DNA from: Rhodobacter sp. SY28-1
GTDB lineage: Bacteria; Pseudomonadota; Alphaproteobacteria; Rhodobacterales; Rhodobacteraceae
DNA: 64,000 nt
Assembly: GCF_005222785.1 (NCBI RefSeq)
Contig: NZ_STGH01000003.1
Coordinates: 124,001-188,000 of the forward strand
Direction: 5' to 3'
A program made the position numbers and the translations under genes. This document shows positions 56,257 to 64,000 of the stretch, in pieces; the stretch's first letter is position 1; every line of letters begins with the position of its first letter. Under the pieces are notes generated by a model. It did not search any database. It had not been told where the DNA came from and saw only the letters and a list, made by a program, of their open reading frames with translations.

Positions 56257-57504
56257 TTACTTCAGGAAGCCGCCTTCTTTGGCAGCGGCGTCATAGGCGG
56301 CTTTCACATCGGCAAGGGCCTGGTCGGCGTCTTCCTTGCCGGCGATGAAGTCGGCGAGTTCGGCGGACAGCGCGGTGTGGAGGAGACCCATGTAGGGCTG
56401 CATCGGATAGGCGCGCGCGCCACCCTTCGCATTGCCGATCACGCCGACAGCGGTCGGGCCGGGTTCAAACCCTGCAACCAGCCAGGTGGCGGCAGTCGGG
56501 TTCGCTGCGACGGTTTCGGGGCTGATGCCCTTGACCATCGCCTGGAACGAGGCGGCAGCATCTTCGTCCGAGATGTTCTTGGCGATGGTGAAGCCGTCCC
56601 ACCACAGCGCAGCCGCCGGGACAGTGCCGCCGCCGATGGTGGGGGCTGCGGCAAAGGCGGTGTTGGCAGCGACTTCGGCATTGGCGGTGGCCGGGTCGAT
56701 GGCCGCACCGGCCAACGAGCCCCACTGGTTCATGATCGCGACCGAGCCTGCGTCCCAGAGCTTGTTCAACTCGTTCGCGTCGTAGGTCAGGTAGTCGGGG
56801 TTCATGAAGCCGGTCATGGCGCGCATGGTTTCCAGAACCTTGCGGCCGTTGTCGTTGTCGATGGCCAGTTCCGCCGAACCGGGGGCGAAGAATTCCCCGC
56901 CGGTGCCGAGATACATGTTCACGAATTCCGCGGCGAGGTCCCAGCCGGGCTTGTCCGAGGCGGCCAGCGGGTATTCCATCAGTCCCGCGTCCTTGATCAC
57001 CTGGGCGGCGGCGAGGACTTCCTCATAGCTGGTCGGCACGGCGACGCCGGCCTTTTCCAGGATGTCCTTGCGGTAGAACATGTGCTGGCCGTTGCCCATG
57101 AAGGCGATGGCCATGACCTTGCCGTCGATCTTGATCAGCTGGTTCGGCTGCAGCGACTGACCGTACTTGGCCACCAGGTCGTCCAGCGGGCGGATCAGGT
57201 CGTCGTTCAGCAAGGGCACGATGGAGTTGTTGGCGACCACGGCGACGGTGTATTCCGCCGGGTTCACGGTCAGGGCGGGCCCTTGGATGTTCTTGTGCTC
57301 CGCCGTGGCGTTGGCGGTGACGGTCACGTCGGCAGTGGCGCAGGAGAGGGCCACGTCGTTGACGATGCGCAGCGCCTCGAAGTCGTTGGACAGGATGCGG
57401 ACCGAGCCTTTGCCTTCGATCCCGCAATCGGCGAAGGCGGTGGAGGCGGCGATCAGCGCGACCAGGCTGACTGCGCCCGCCGCGAAGGTTCTGGTGAGTT
57501 TCAT
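56257..57504 (-). CDS. Carbohydrate-type ABC transporter substrate-binding protein
   Basis: A 415-residue periplasmic protein with signal peptide (KLTRTFAAGAVSLVALIAASTAFA, cut after Ala). It is a family 1 extracellular solute-binding protein: VRILSNDFEALRIVNDVALSC, VTVTANATAEHKNIQGPALTVN, YGQSLQPNQLIKIDGKVMAIAFMGNGQHMFYRKDILEKAGVAVPTSYEEVLAAAQVI and LNKLWDAGSVAIMNQWGSLAGAAI. The first Cys residues (ADCGIEGKG, SCATAD) could form a disulfide. It lies downstream of an operator at 57598. Confidence 0.9.
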   Translation of the reverse strand: MKLTRTFAAGAVSLVALIAASTAFADCGIEGKGSVRILSNDFEALRIVNDVALSCATADVTVTANATAEHKNIQGPALTVNPAEYTVAVVANNSIVPLLNDDLIRPLDDLVAKYGQSLQPNQLIKIDGKVMAIAFMGNGQHMFYRKDILEKAGVAVPTSYEEVLAAAQVIKDAGLMEYPLAASDKPGWDLAAEFVNMYLGTGGEFFAPGSAELAIDNDNGRKVLETMRAMTGFMNPDYLTYDANELNKLWDAGSVAIMNQWGSLAGAAIDPATANAEVAANTAFAAAPTIGGGTVPAAALWWDGFTIAKNISDEDAAASFQAMVKGISPETVAANPTAATWLVAGFEPGPTAVGVIGNAKGGARAYPMQPYMGLLHTALSAELADFIAGKEDADQALADVKAAYDAAAKEGGFLK

Positions 57505-57597
57505 TCGTGTTCCCCTCTGCTGGCGATGCTCGCCGGTTGACCTGTCGGATGGCGCGGGACTCGATTGGTCCCGGCCTTCGGGGCAGGTAAGCATCTT

Positions 57598-57613
57598 TTG
57601 CATACGATTGCAA
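57598..57613. promoter_or_regulatory. LacI-type operator 3 (before binding-protein gene)
   Basis: TTGCATACGATTGCAA, six of eight palindrome positions, central CG, 93 bases before the binding-protein start. Its half-site GCATACG matches the other operators. Confidence 0.65.
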
Positions 57614-57702
57614 ACACTATGTGCGGCGCTGGCCCGCAGGGCCGGAAAAGCGAACGGCCCGCCGGGTGGGGCGGGCCGCTTGAGTCATTGGGCGGAGGTT
57701 GG

Positions 57703-58863
57703 TCAGGTTTGCGCGGTGAGGCCCGCGGCCTTGACGTCGGCCATCTGCGCCAGCTTGACCTGGACCAGGGCCGAGGCTTCGTCATAGACGCGCCATTCGT
57801 CGACGATCTTGCCGTTCTTGTAGTGGAAGTGGGTGATGCCCATGATCTGCACCCGCTTGCCGGTGGGGCTGCCCAGGTGGTTCAGGATGCCATAGCCGAT
57901 GTGGTGGCCTTCCATGATCCAGCGGACGGCGACCTTTTCGCCGCCTTCCTCGCACGGGGTGGAGCAGATGTGGTGCACGGTGAAGGCCGCGTCGGGGATA
58001 CTGCCGATCAGGCCAAGGGTCTGATGGATGATCGCGGCGTGGCCGTAAAGTTCGGCCATCAGGGGGCCGTGATACTGGGCGGTGGGCGCGTAGACCTTGG
58101 CGATTGTGCCCAGCATCTTGCGGTTGAAGACGTCATGCAGCCAGCGCAGCGTGTGGCGTTCGAGGTCTGAAGTGGCGAGGCTGAGGTCCGGCTCAGCCTC
58201 GGGCGGGTACTGGCCTACTTGCGCGCGGTTTTCGCCGATATCCAGCGAAACCATGCCCTTGTCGAAGGCGGATTTGGCGATGCGCTCGGCATAGCCCTGC
58301 ACATCGATCCCCAGTTGCTGCAGGATCGCGGTGGTGTCGGCGACGACCCATTCGCGGTAGATCTTGTTTTCATAGATCATGCAGTCGGCAACGGTGCGGC
58401 TGGTGAACATGCGCCCGGTGGCCGGGCCGAGGTGGCCGTTCTGGCTGTGCCGCCCTGTTCCGGTGACCAGGTGCGAGGTGTAGAAGCCGTCGTCCTCGTT
58501 CCCTTTCCAGATCACATGGGTCGCCATGCCGCGGCGTTCGGGGAAGGAAACAAGTCGCTGGATCGTGTCGCGGACGACTTCCTCGCGCGTGTAAAGCGTG
58601 CCGGTGGTGCCGTAGAGCACGCAGTTGTGGGTGTAGTGGCTGTAGATCAGGCCGATGTCGCGTTCGTCCCAGATCAGGTGGGTGCAGCGGACGATGTAGT
58701 CGACGATGTCGGTGTAGATCGCGTCGAAGCCGCGCATCGGTTGGGTGCGCTTGGCGTTCTGCGGGGCGAGGTCGGTGTAGTCGTGGCGTTCGACCTGCAT
58801 GACGCGACCGGTCGTGGCCGGCGTGAGATCGCCGCCTTTGGGGCTGGTGGATTTTTCCGACAT
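57703..58863 (-). CDS. Double NTF2/SnoaL-like protein, paralog 2
   Basis: A 386-residue paralog of the 45890 gene, with an N-terminal extension. Half 1 (about 130-215): HVIWKGNEDDGFYTSHLVTGTGRHSQNGHLGPATGRMFTSRTVADCMIYENKIYREWVVADTTAILQQLGID. Half 2 (about 275-375): FTVHHICSTPCEEGGEKVAVRWIMEGHHIGYGILNHLGSPTGKRVQIMGITHFHYKNGKIVDEWRVYDE. Shared positions with paralog 1 include the PTG and H-H/G motifs. The start MSEKST at 58863 is set by GGAG eight bases upstream. It is the first gene of the operon that continues to the amidase. Confidence 0.8.
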   Translation of the reverse strand: MSEKSTSPKGGDLTPATTGRVMQVERHDYTDLAPQNAKRTQPMRGFDAIYTDIVDYIVRCTHLIWDERDIGLIYSHYTHNCVLYGTTGTLYTREEVVRDTIQRLVSFPERRGMATHVIWKGNEDDGFYTSHLVTGTGRHSQNGHLGPATGRMFTSRTVADCMIYENKIYREWVVADTTAILQQLGIDVQGYAERIAKSAFDKGMVSLDIGENRAQVGQYPPEAEPDLSLATSDLERHTLRWLHDVFNRKMLGTIAKVYAPTAQYHGPLMAELYGHAAIIHQTLGLIGSIPDAAFTVHHICSTPCEEGGEKVAVRWIMEGHHIGYGILNHLGSPTGKRVQIMGITHFHYKNGKIVDEWRVYDEASALVQVKLAQMADVKAAGLTAQT

Positions 58864-59416
58864 TCTCATTTCTCCAACTGTGCCGCGTTCCGACTCATGG
58901 AAAAGCAAAGCATCCTTCCGGGTCGTGCAACAAGTGATGCGTTTAGCATACGTATGCAAGCACTATTCGTGGCTTGGGCAGAATTCTTCCCCGGGGGCGT
59001 GCCTGCATGAGTGGAGGATCGGCGGCGGATCGGTACGTGAGCGCAAGTCTGCAGCCCTTGGACCCGGGTTTGGGATCGGCTCCGCACACGTCGTGGCCGC
59101 ACGTCCACGCACTTCTTCCGATGCGCGGTGCGGACTGTCCGCCATGGGCCAAGAGCGCAATAGGGAATACCCCGAACGACTGGTGGAAATGCTGTACCAA
59201 GTCATGAAGGTGGCCAACGTCATCTCGATCACGGCGGTCCAAGGTGTCAGCGCACAACCCTCCAATAGCCATGTGCGGTCTGGCATTTTCATCATTGGAA
59301 CGCTCAGTTGGGCAGGGAAGCCCGCCTGGAACGTTGCGCGCTGGCAGCTTGTCCGGGCCAGGGAGCCGTGCCAACTATCGACTCTTGGCCCGGTAAGACG
59401 CGTGCGAGAACCCCTG
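58864..59416. other. 553-bp intergenic region with operator 4, no gene
   Basis: Separates divergent promoters of the SnoaL-like operon and the MFS carrier. Operator 4 is at 58944. The rest contains open frames without recognisable domains or ribosome sites. Confidence 0.6.
58944..58959. promoter_or_regulatory. LacI-type operator 4 (before SnoaL paralog 2 / MFS)
   Basis: TAGCATACGTATGCAA with perfect GCATACGTATGC core and central CG. It lies 80 bases before the SnoaL gene and about 460 before the MFS gene, so it likely controls the former. Confidence 0.75.
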
Positions 59417-60751
59417 ATGTCAGTCTTTCATCGCATCCTTGCGAACAATTTGTTGGCGAACATCACCAACTTTACCGCGTGGTTCGCCATAACATTCTGG
59501 GTCTTCCTGGAGACCGGATCAGTCTTCGCCACCGGCATGATTGCAGGGATCTTCCTGACCTTCACCGGTCTTCTGGGCATCTGGCTGGGTGCGCTGGTCG
59601 ATCATCACGGAAAGATTGCCGTGATGGCAGGCTCATCGCTGGTCTCGCTGATCTTCTTTTCCTTGTCGCTTGTCTTGATGCAGATGGTGCCGGATCAGGC
59701 CTTCATCAATCCCTACGGCGTTTGGCTCTGGGCGCTGGTGCTGATGGTCATGGGCGGCGTCATCGCTGGCAACATCCGCGGCATTGCCCTGCCGACTGTC
59801 GTGACACTGCTGATCCCCGAAGATGAGCGCGACAAGGCCAACGGTCTGGTGGGCATGGTCTCTGGCGTTGGCTTCCTTGTCACATCGGCGGTTTCGGGCT
59901 TTCTGGTCGCCTGGGGCGGGATGAAGCTGACCCTGATCGTCTGCGTTGTGGCGACACTCTTGGCGCTGATCGACATCCGCACGATCCGTTTCACCGAACC
60001 CGCGCCGGTCGAAAATGGCGAAACCGCAGGGAAGGACACCCTTCCGACCGGCCGCAAGGTCGACCTGCGCGGAACAATAAGGGTTGTGGCGGGGGTTCCG
60101 GGTCTTATTGCGCTGATCCTTTTTTCCATGTTCAACAACTTCCTCGGTGGCATCTTCATGGCCTTGCTCGATGCCTACGGCCTGAGCCTGGTCTCGGTCG
60201 AAGTCTGGGGATTGACCTTCGCCATCCTGTCATCTGCCTTCATCCTGGGCGGCATGGCCGTGACAAAGTTCGGGCTGGGCAGGAACCCGGTACGCACACT
60301 GCTGCTTGTGAATGTGGTGGTCTGGGCCGGGGCCAGTGTCTTTGCCATCCAGCCGTCTTTCGCACTCTTGGTTGCGGGATGTTTCTTATGGATGGCTCTT
60401 GGCCCCGTGGCCGAGGCCGCCGAGCAGACAACCCTGCAGAAGGTCGTGCCGGTAGAGCGGCAAGGTCGTGTGTTCGGCTTCGCCCAGTCGATGGAACAGG
60501 CTGCCTCGCCCCTGACTGCCTTTCTGATCGGCCCCCTTACCCAGTTTGTCGTGATCCCCTTCATGACCGATGGCGCGGGCGCGCAGACTATCGGCGGCTG
60601 GTTCGGCACCGGGCCGGACCGCGGCATCGCGCTGGTCTTTACCGTGGCTGGGCTTGTTGGCGTTCTGGTGGCAGTGCTTGCGCTGCGATCGCGCCCGTAT
60701 CGCTTGTTGTCCGCGCGCTACTTGCATGCGGACACACCCTCGGACGTCTAG
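59417..60751 (+). CDS. MFS transporter
   Basis: A 444-residue membrane protein with about twelve predicted segments. It begins FHRILANNLLANITNFTAWFAITFWVFLETGSVFATGMIAGIFLTFTGLLGIWLGALVDHHGK, the LGxLVDHHGR-like motif A of the family between helices 2 and 3. It resembles the DHA3/enterobactin-exporter-like MFS group. It could export a toxic or pathway compound or import a related solute. It is divergent from the SnoaL-like operon, possibly under the same LacI-type control. No clear substrate. Confidence 0.88.
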   Translation: MSVFHRILANNLLANITNFTAWFAITFWVFLETGSVFATGMIAGIFLTFTGLLGIWLGALVDHHGKIAVMAGSSLVSLIFFSLSLVLMQMVPDQAFINPYGVWLWALVLMVMGGVIAGNIRGIALPTVVTLLIPEDERDKANGLVGMVSGVGFLVTSAVSGFLVAWGGMKLTLIVCVVATLLALIDIRTIRFTEPAPVENGETAGKDTLPTGRKVDLRGTIRVVAGVPGLIALILFSMFNNFLGGIFMALLDAYGLSLVSVEVWGLTFAILSSAFILGGMAVTKFGLGRNPVRTLLLVNVVVWAGASVFAIQPSFALLVAGCFLWMALGPVAEAAEQTTLQKVVPVERQGRVFGFAQSMEQAASPLTAFLIGPLTQFVVIPFMTDGAGAQTIGGWFGTGPDRGIALVFTVAGLVGVLVAVLALRSRPYRLLSARYLHADTPSDV

Positions 60752-60956
60752 CTGGTCAAGTTGACAGGATGACCGTCACACCTGCAGCGCGATCCTGCAT
60801 CTGAGCGATCACACGTCCGTCCATTTCGGTCCCTTGCCGCAGGAGACAATGTGTATGCAGCCCAGTCCCGCTGCGCCCTTGTCACCGAGACCGGTCAGCA
60901 TTCGCCCGACGGCACCACGCACCACCCGCGGAGAATCCGGATTGGCGTCAGCAAGG

Positions 60957-60987
60957 GGTCGCGGGCAAGTGCTGCCTGCCCGCGACC
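60957..60987 (-). terminator. 11-bp hairpin after dctP-like gene
   Basis: GGTCGCGGGCA ... TGCCCGCGACC with a 9-base loop, seven bases past the binding-protein stop. It probably terminates the TRAP operon, though no T-run is obvious. Confidence 0.6.
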
Positions 60988-60994
60988 GGGTGCA

Positions 60995-62056
60995 TCAGTT
61001 CATCTCACCGGCACGGTCGGCCGCGACAGCCGTTTCCGCTGTTGCTACAGCAGCGGTGAATGCGTCCAGCACTTCCGGTCCGCCCTTCACATTGGCCTTG
61101 AACCACTCGAACACCGGCTCGACTGCGGCCTTGAAGGCTGCCTTTTCCTCGGCGGTGGGCACGTAGATCTCGCCACCCGCGGCGCGGAAGTCGGCATAGG
61201 CCTGGATTTCCTTGCGCTTGGGGCTGGCGAAGGTGGCTTGCTGGAGCGCGGCAAAGCCGTCGACCACGATCTGCTGCTGTTCCGGGGTCAGCGACTTGAA
61301 GCGGTCGTTGCCCATCCACCAGAAGGCGCCCATGTAGCTGTGGCCGTCGAGCGTCAGGTACTTGATCCCGGCATCGGTGAACTTCATCGACATGATGTCG
61401 GTGATGCCGTTCGCCGTGCCTTCGACGACGCCGGTCTGCAGCGAGGTGAACAGTTCCGGCCACGGGATCGGCGTCGGCGATGCGCCAAGGGTGGTGGCCA
61501 GCGTCTGCGGCAGGTCGGCAGGAACGGTCCGCATCTTCAGGCCGGCCAGGTCTCCGGGTGCAGCAATTCGCTTCTTGGTGTTGGCGTAGTTGCGCCAGCC
61601 GCCGGTGTTGCCGATGGTCATCAGGCGGATCTTGTCGCCGGAATCCGCCAGCGCCATTGCGCGCAGCTTGGCCGTGAAGTCGGTGCCGGTCAGCACTTCC
61701 TCGGCCACGCGGTCGTCCGACATCAGGTACGGCAGATCGAGGACCTGGATATAGGGGAACAGGCCCGCAGCCCCGCCCGAGGTGGAAATGTAGATGTCGA
61801 TGGTGCCATCGGCCACCCCGGCAAGGCATTCGTCACCCTTGGCGCAAAGCTGGGTGCCCATGAAGATTTCGACGCCGATCGCGCCGTTCGAGGCATTCTC
61901 GACGTAATTCTTGAAGACGACGAGGCCGTCATAGTCCTCGTCCTGTTCGTTCGAGTTGGCGGTCGCGCGCAGCATGATGTCCTGCGCAAAGGCTGCCCCG
62001 GCGGTGCCCGCCAGAAGCGCGGCCAGCGCGAGGGATTTCAGGGATGATGTCAACAT
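60995..62056 (-). CDS. dctP: TRAP transporter substrate-binding protein (DctP family)
   Basis: A 353-residue periplasmic protein with signal peptide (LKSLALAALLAGTAGAAFA). DctP signs: DYDGLVVFKNYVENASNGAIGVEIFMGTQLCAKGDECLAGVADGTIDIYISTSGGAAGLFPYIQVLDLPYLMSDDRVAEEVLTG, the Arg in GLKMRTVPADLPQTLATTLGASPTPIPWPELFTSLQTGVVEGTANGITDIMSMK (solute carboxylate clamp). Probably binds an organic acid or sulfonate. It is last in the dctQ-dctM-dctP gene order. Confidence 0.92.
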   Translation of the reverse strand: MLTSSLKSLALAALLAGTAGAAFAQDIMLRATANSNEQDEDYDGLVVFKNYVENASNGAIGVEIFMGTQLCAKGDECLAGVADGTIDIYISTSGGAAGLFPYIQVLDLPYLMSDDRVAEEVLTGTDFTAKLRAMALADSGDKIRLMTIGNTGGWRNYANTKKRIAAPGDLAGLKMRTVPADLPQTLATTLGASPTPIPWPELFTSLQTGVVEGTANGITDIMSMKFTDAGIKYLTLDGHSYMGAFWWMGNDRFKSLTPEQQQIVVDGFAALQQATFASPKRKEIQAYADFRAAGGEIYVPTAEEKAAFKAAVEPVFEWFKANVKGGPEVLDAFTAAVATAETAVAADRAGEMN

Positions 62057-62092
62057 GGTTCCTCCTGTTGGTTTCTTGTCGGTGTTGAAAGG

Positions 62093-63382
62093 TCAGTCCA
62101 CGAACCCCAGAAGTCGGGGCAGGGTCAGGGAAATGGCCGGGACATAGGTGATGAGAAGGATCACCAGGAACTCCACGGCCAGGAATGGCATCACGGCACG
62201 GGCGATGGTTTCCACCCTAAGGCCCGAGACGGCCGAGGTGGCGAACAGCACCAGTCCCATCGGCGGCGTCAGCAGGCCCACGGTCAGGTTGACGACCATC
62301 ACGATGGCGAAATGCACCGGATCGACGCCAAGCGAGACGAAGATCGGCCCCAGGATCGGCCCCAGGATGATGATCGCGGGACCTGCGTCGAGGAACATGC
62401 CGACGATGAAGAGGAGGAGGTTCACGAGCAGGAGCAGCAGCAGCGGGTTCTCGGTGATGCTGAGGAGCGTCGATGCCAGAAGCTCCGGCGTATGCGCAAG
62501 GGCCGCGACTGTCTTGAAGGCCATCGCAGCACCAACCAGCAGCATCACGACCGAACTGGTGATCCCCGCCCGGGTCAGCACGCCCGGGATGTCGCGCCAG
62601 GTCAGGGTCTTCAGGATGAAGATCGAGATGACAAAGCTGTAGCCCACGGCGACGGCGGCGGCCTCGGTGGGCGTGAAGACCCCCGACAGGATGCCGCCCA
62701 TTAGGAGGACCGGGGTCATCAGCGGCCAGAAGGCGGCCCCTGCGGCGCGGCCCGCCTCGGCCCAGCTTGCGCGGGGCAGCGCCTCGGGAAGGCGGTACCG
62801 GTTCGCCATCAACTTGATCGTAATCATCAACGCGACCCCGATCAGGATGCCCGGCACGATCCCGGCCAGGAACAGCGCGGCTACGCTTTCGCCCATCACA
62901 TAGGCGTAGATGATCATGATGCCCGAGGGCGGGATGATCGGCCCGATGATCGCACTGGCGGCGGTGATCGCGGCGGCGAAGGGTTTTGGATAGCGCTTCT
63001 TTTCCATCTGCGGAATGATGATCGACCCCAGCGCCGAAACATCGGCCACGGCCGAGCCGGAGATCCCCGCGAACAGCATGGAATCGACCACGTTCACCTG
63101 CGCCAGACCGCCGCGGAAATGGCCGACCATCGACTGCGCGAACCCCACGATCCGGGCCGAGATGCCGCCGCGGTTCATCAGCTCTCCGGCCAGCATGAAG
63201 AACGGGATCGCCATGAGGGGGAAGGAGTTCATCCCCTCGTAGACGTTGCGGTAGAGCAGGACGATGTCGCGCTCCTGCCCGTTCAGCCACAAGAGGATGG
63301 CGGGCGCGGCCAGCAGGCCGAAGACCACCGGCAGGCCCAGCATCAGGAAGACGAGGAAGAGAGGCAGGAAGAAGCTGAGCAT
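62093..63382 (-). CDS. dctM: TRAP transporter large permease (DctM)
   Basis: A 429-residue membrane protein with about twelve helices. LPVVFGLLAAPAILLWL, AIPFFMLAGELMNRGGISARIVGFAQSMVGHFRGGLAQVNVVDSMLFAGISGSAVADVSALGSIIIPQMEKKRYPKPFAAAITAASAIIGPIIPPSGIMIIYAYVMGESVAALFLAGIVPGILIG is the DctM signature. It is one base from dctQ. Confidence 0.95.
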   Translation of the reverse strand: MLSFFLPLFLVFLMLGLPVVFGLLAAPAILLWLNGQERDIVLLYRNVYEGMNSFPLMAIPFFMLAGELMNRGGISARIVGFAQSMVGHFRGGLAQVNVVDSMLFAGISGSAVADVSALGSIIIPQMEKKRYPKPFAAAITAASAIIGPIIPPSGIMIIYAYVMGESVAALFLAGIVPGILIGVALMITIKLMANRYRLPEALPRASWAEAGRAAGAAFWPLMTPVLLMGGILSGVFTPTEAAAVAVGYSFVISIFILKTLTWRDIPGVLTRAGITSSVVMLLVGAAMAFKTVAALAHTPELLASTLLSITENPLLLLLLVNLLLFIVGMFLDAGPAIIILGPILGPIFVSLGVDPVHFAIVMVVNLTVGLLTPPMGLVLFATSAVSGLRVETIARAVMPFLAVEFLVILLITYVPAISLTLPRLLGFVD

Positions 63383-63979
63383 CTATTCGGCCCCCGATCC
63401 AAGCATGACGGCGTCGGGAATGTCGCGCAGGCCCTCCGGCCCCCGGATCAGCGCATAGATGTTGCGCAAGGCCAGTTCGATGGCGACCAGCAGCAACAGT
63501 GCCACGCCGACCAGCAGGGATGCCATCATCCAGGACTTCGGGACCTTCATCCAGGTCGTCAGGTCCAGGCTGACCGGGACGCGCAGAGAGTCCGTCTCGA
63601 ATCGGCCACCCAGACCGGTGACCTCGGACCAGCCAATGCCAAGGGCGATCCAGAGGACGAGGATTGTCACCGCCATCAGGAAGACCGAAAGCCCGGTCGC
63701 CACGGCGCGCGGCAGCATGCGGATCACCATGTCGATGGCGACGAACCCGCCCCGGCGAAAGGCGGTCGGGGCCATGAGACCCGTTGACCAGAGCATCAGG
63801 AAGCGCGAGGCCTCCTCGGGCCAGGGCAGCGCGTTGTTCAGGACATAGCGGAAAAAGACCTGCACCAGGATCGCCACCACCATCAGGCCAAGGCAGACAG
63901 CCCCGATCCAGCGGCCAAGCGCCAGAAGCGCGCCGTTAACCAGGGCCAGGCCGTTGCAGATGGCCAGAAGTGCGGTCAC
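63383..63979 (-). CDS. dctQ: TRAP transporter small permease (DctQ)
   Basis: A 198-residue four-helix protein: CLGLMVVAILVQVFFRYVLNNALPWPEEASRFLMLWSTGLMAPTAFRRGGFVAIDMVIRMLPRAVATGLSVFLMAVTILVLWIALGIGWSEV. Starts with GTG preceded by AGGAG. The operon probably starts near or beyond the window's right edge, so an upstream gene may exist. Confidence 0.92.
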   Translation of the reverse strand: MTALLAICNGLALVNGALLALGRWIGAVCLGLMVVAILVQVFFRYVLNNALPWPEEASRFLMLWSTGLMAPTAFRRGGFVAIDMVIRMLPRAVATGLSVFLMAVTILVLWIALGIGWSEVTGLGGRFETDSLRVPVSLDLTTWMKVPKSWMMASLLVGVALLLLVAIELALRNIYALIRGPEGLRDIPDAVMLGSGAE

Positions 63980-64000
63980 GTCTCCTCCCTTTGCCCCCCT

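Noticed and set aside
58864-59416. Extension of the MFS frame upstream, or a separate gene
   Set aside because: The frame is open but reads like non-coding sequence, and the normal MFS N-terminus begins at 59417.

Overview
The window is high-GC alphaproteobacterial chromosome, most probably family Rhodobacteraceae/Paracoccaceae. The pointers are the trpG-trpD-trpC-moaC-moeA-lexA order, a GTTC-N7-GTTC LexA box before lexA, a glnB-glnA pair, an alternative oxidase, and many TRAP and ABC importers. No rRNA, phage, insertion sequence or CRISPR array was seen. One tRNA gene (Pro, TGG) is present.

Layout. 0-12 kb is housekeeping: glnB-glnA, bifunctional NAD(P)HX repair (nnr), a polyamine pair (ornithine-decarboxylase-like enzyme and N-carbamoylputrescine amidase) with a divergent Lrp-type regulator, alternative oxidase, citrate synthase and GltX. 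12-19 kb has comEC facing lexA, and the trpGDC-moaC-moeA-lexA run. 19-25 kb carries a kbl-methyltransferase-tdh threonine-degradation operon with an XRE-cupin regulator, then selO and tRNA-Pro. 25-36 kb holds DUF192, a double cold-shock protein, pdxH, fabI, lysE, gpt, a parD/parE module whose toxin is broken by one stop codon, an aminotransferase, ppiD, trpE and a YibQ-like protein with a very long Ala/Glu/Pro-rich stretch. 37-42 kb is an organosulfur-type operon: FMN reductase, DszA/NtaA-type monooxygenase and an SsuABC-like importer.

42-64 kb is the most interesting part. Two transcription units diverge around position 49,050 or run parallel to it. They encode two HisD-superfamily dehydrogenases (one very like sulfopropanediol dehydrogenase HpsN), two paralogous double NTF2/SnoaL-like proteins, an SDR, a bicupin, a MetE-like protein, an alpha/beta hydrolase, an HpaI-type aldolase, an AtzE-like amidase with a 49-residue AtzG-like partner, a LacI-family regulator and a carbohydrate-type ABC importer. 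An MFS carrier and a complete TRAP transporter follow. Four near-identical 16-bp palindromes (consensus TTGCATACGTATGCAA) sit in front of both HisD-like genes, the importer's binding protein and the second SnoaL gene, so the whole region looks like one LacI-controlled catabolic regulon. I cannot name its substrate with confidence. A polar sulfonate or an amide/carbohydrate-like compound is the best guess.

Several families of palindromic repeats are scattered between genes. One, a 45-bp inverted repeat, lies in frame inside nnr.
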